Shown: positions 37,970 to 37,975 of the stretch, piece by piece | Numbering within the stretch: the stretch's first letter is position 1 | How the letters are laid out: each line of letters opens with the position of its first letter | NCBI RefSeq assembly: GCF_001005295.1 | Contig: NZ_LBMK01000004.1 | Location: 24,451 to 62,425, forward strand | Length of the DNA stretch: 37,975 nucleotides | Source of the DNA: Streptomyces yangpuensis | GTDB lineage: Bacteria > Actinomycetota > Actinomycetes > Streptomycetales > Streptomycetaceae | Reading direction: 5' to 3' | Program-made: the position numbers and the translations under genes | The notes under the pieces: model-generated | What the model was told of the DNA's origin: nothing | Databases searched by the model: none | What the model saw: the letters and a program-made list of their open reading frames with translations, nothing else

Positions 37970-37975
37970 GGTGGT

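Overview
The window reads as a chromosomal segment of a Streptomyces. GC content is very high and third codon positions are almost all G/C. GTG and TTG starts and probable leaderless starts are common. The gene content is typical of the genus: mycothiol synthase, GlnR, the nickel regulator Nur, the c-di-GMP-dependent anti-sigma factor RsiG and a SpoIIE-type phosphatase. From memory, the gene order resembles the S. coelicolor region running from the low-affinity phosphate transporter through pst, ppk, glnR and nur. I ran no database search.

Positions 1-9277 form a phosphate island: the end of a probable PiT transporter (+), a shared terminator, then pstB, pstA, pstC and pstS on the minus strand behind a clear PHO box (4604-4643). 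A CHAD-domain gene overlaps the end of ppk. The region upstream of ppk holds a second PHO-like repeat and a dispersed repeat with a degenerate tandem array. mshD lies beyond it. Positions 9450-13905 hold a secreted 5'-nucleotidase, a divergent alpha/beta hydrolase and TetR pair sharing an operator, and a Tat-exported PI-PLC-like enzyme. Positions 13927-19853 (mostly minus) hold a sensor kinase and response regulator behind an HtrA-like protease that has no PDZ domain, a small membrane protein behind two tandem perfect palindromes, a LacI-family regulator, and glnR with a long leader.

Positions 20327-25040 (+) hold a MoaD/ThiS-like protein, a repeat-rich membrane protein with a recent 213-bp internal duplication, and a DUF2993/LmeA-like protein. 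A 27-codon Cys-Arg leader peptide then precedes a rhodanese-type sulfurtransferase and an SseC-like DUF1416 protein. A DUF3099 membrane protein follows. Positions 25154-27839 hold three translationally coupled genes for membrane-anchored extracellular proteins of unknown function, whose C-terminal regions look paralogous. This is the most system-like unknown in the window.

Positions 27981-33479 (+, except dtd) hold a 33-aa membrane peptide, a nitrobindin-like protein with no histidine in its C-terminal two thirds, nur, a YgfZ-like folate protein, dtd, rsiG, an Eis-like acetyltransferase and a PrmC-like methyltransferase. The rest holds two minus-strand genes (a zinc-ribbon protein and a DUF4328 protein), an XRE regulator, HbhA-like and DUF2516 set, and a receiver-PP2C phosphatase. 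The window ends on a second copy of the dispersed repeat.

The themes are phosphate and polyphosphate handling, nitrogen, nickel and sulfur regulation, and envelope or developmental signalling. I found no rRNA, tRNA, CRISPR array, insertion sequence or prophage gene.
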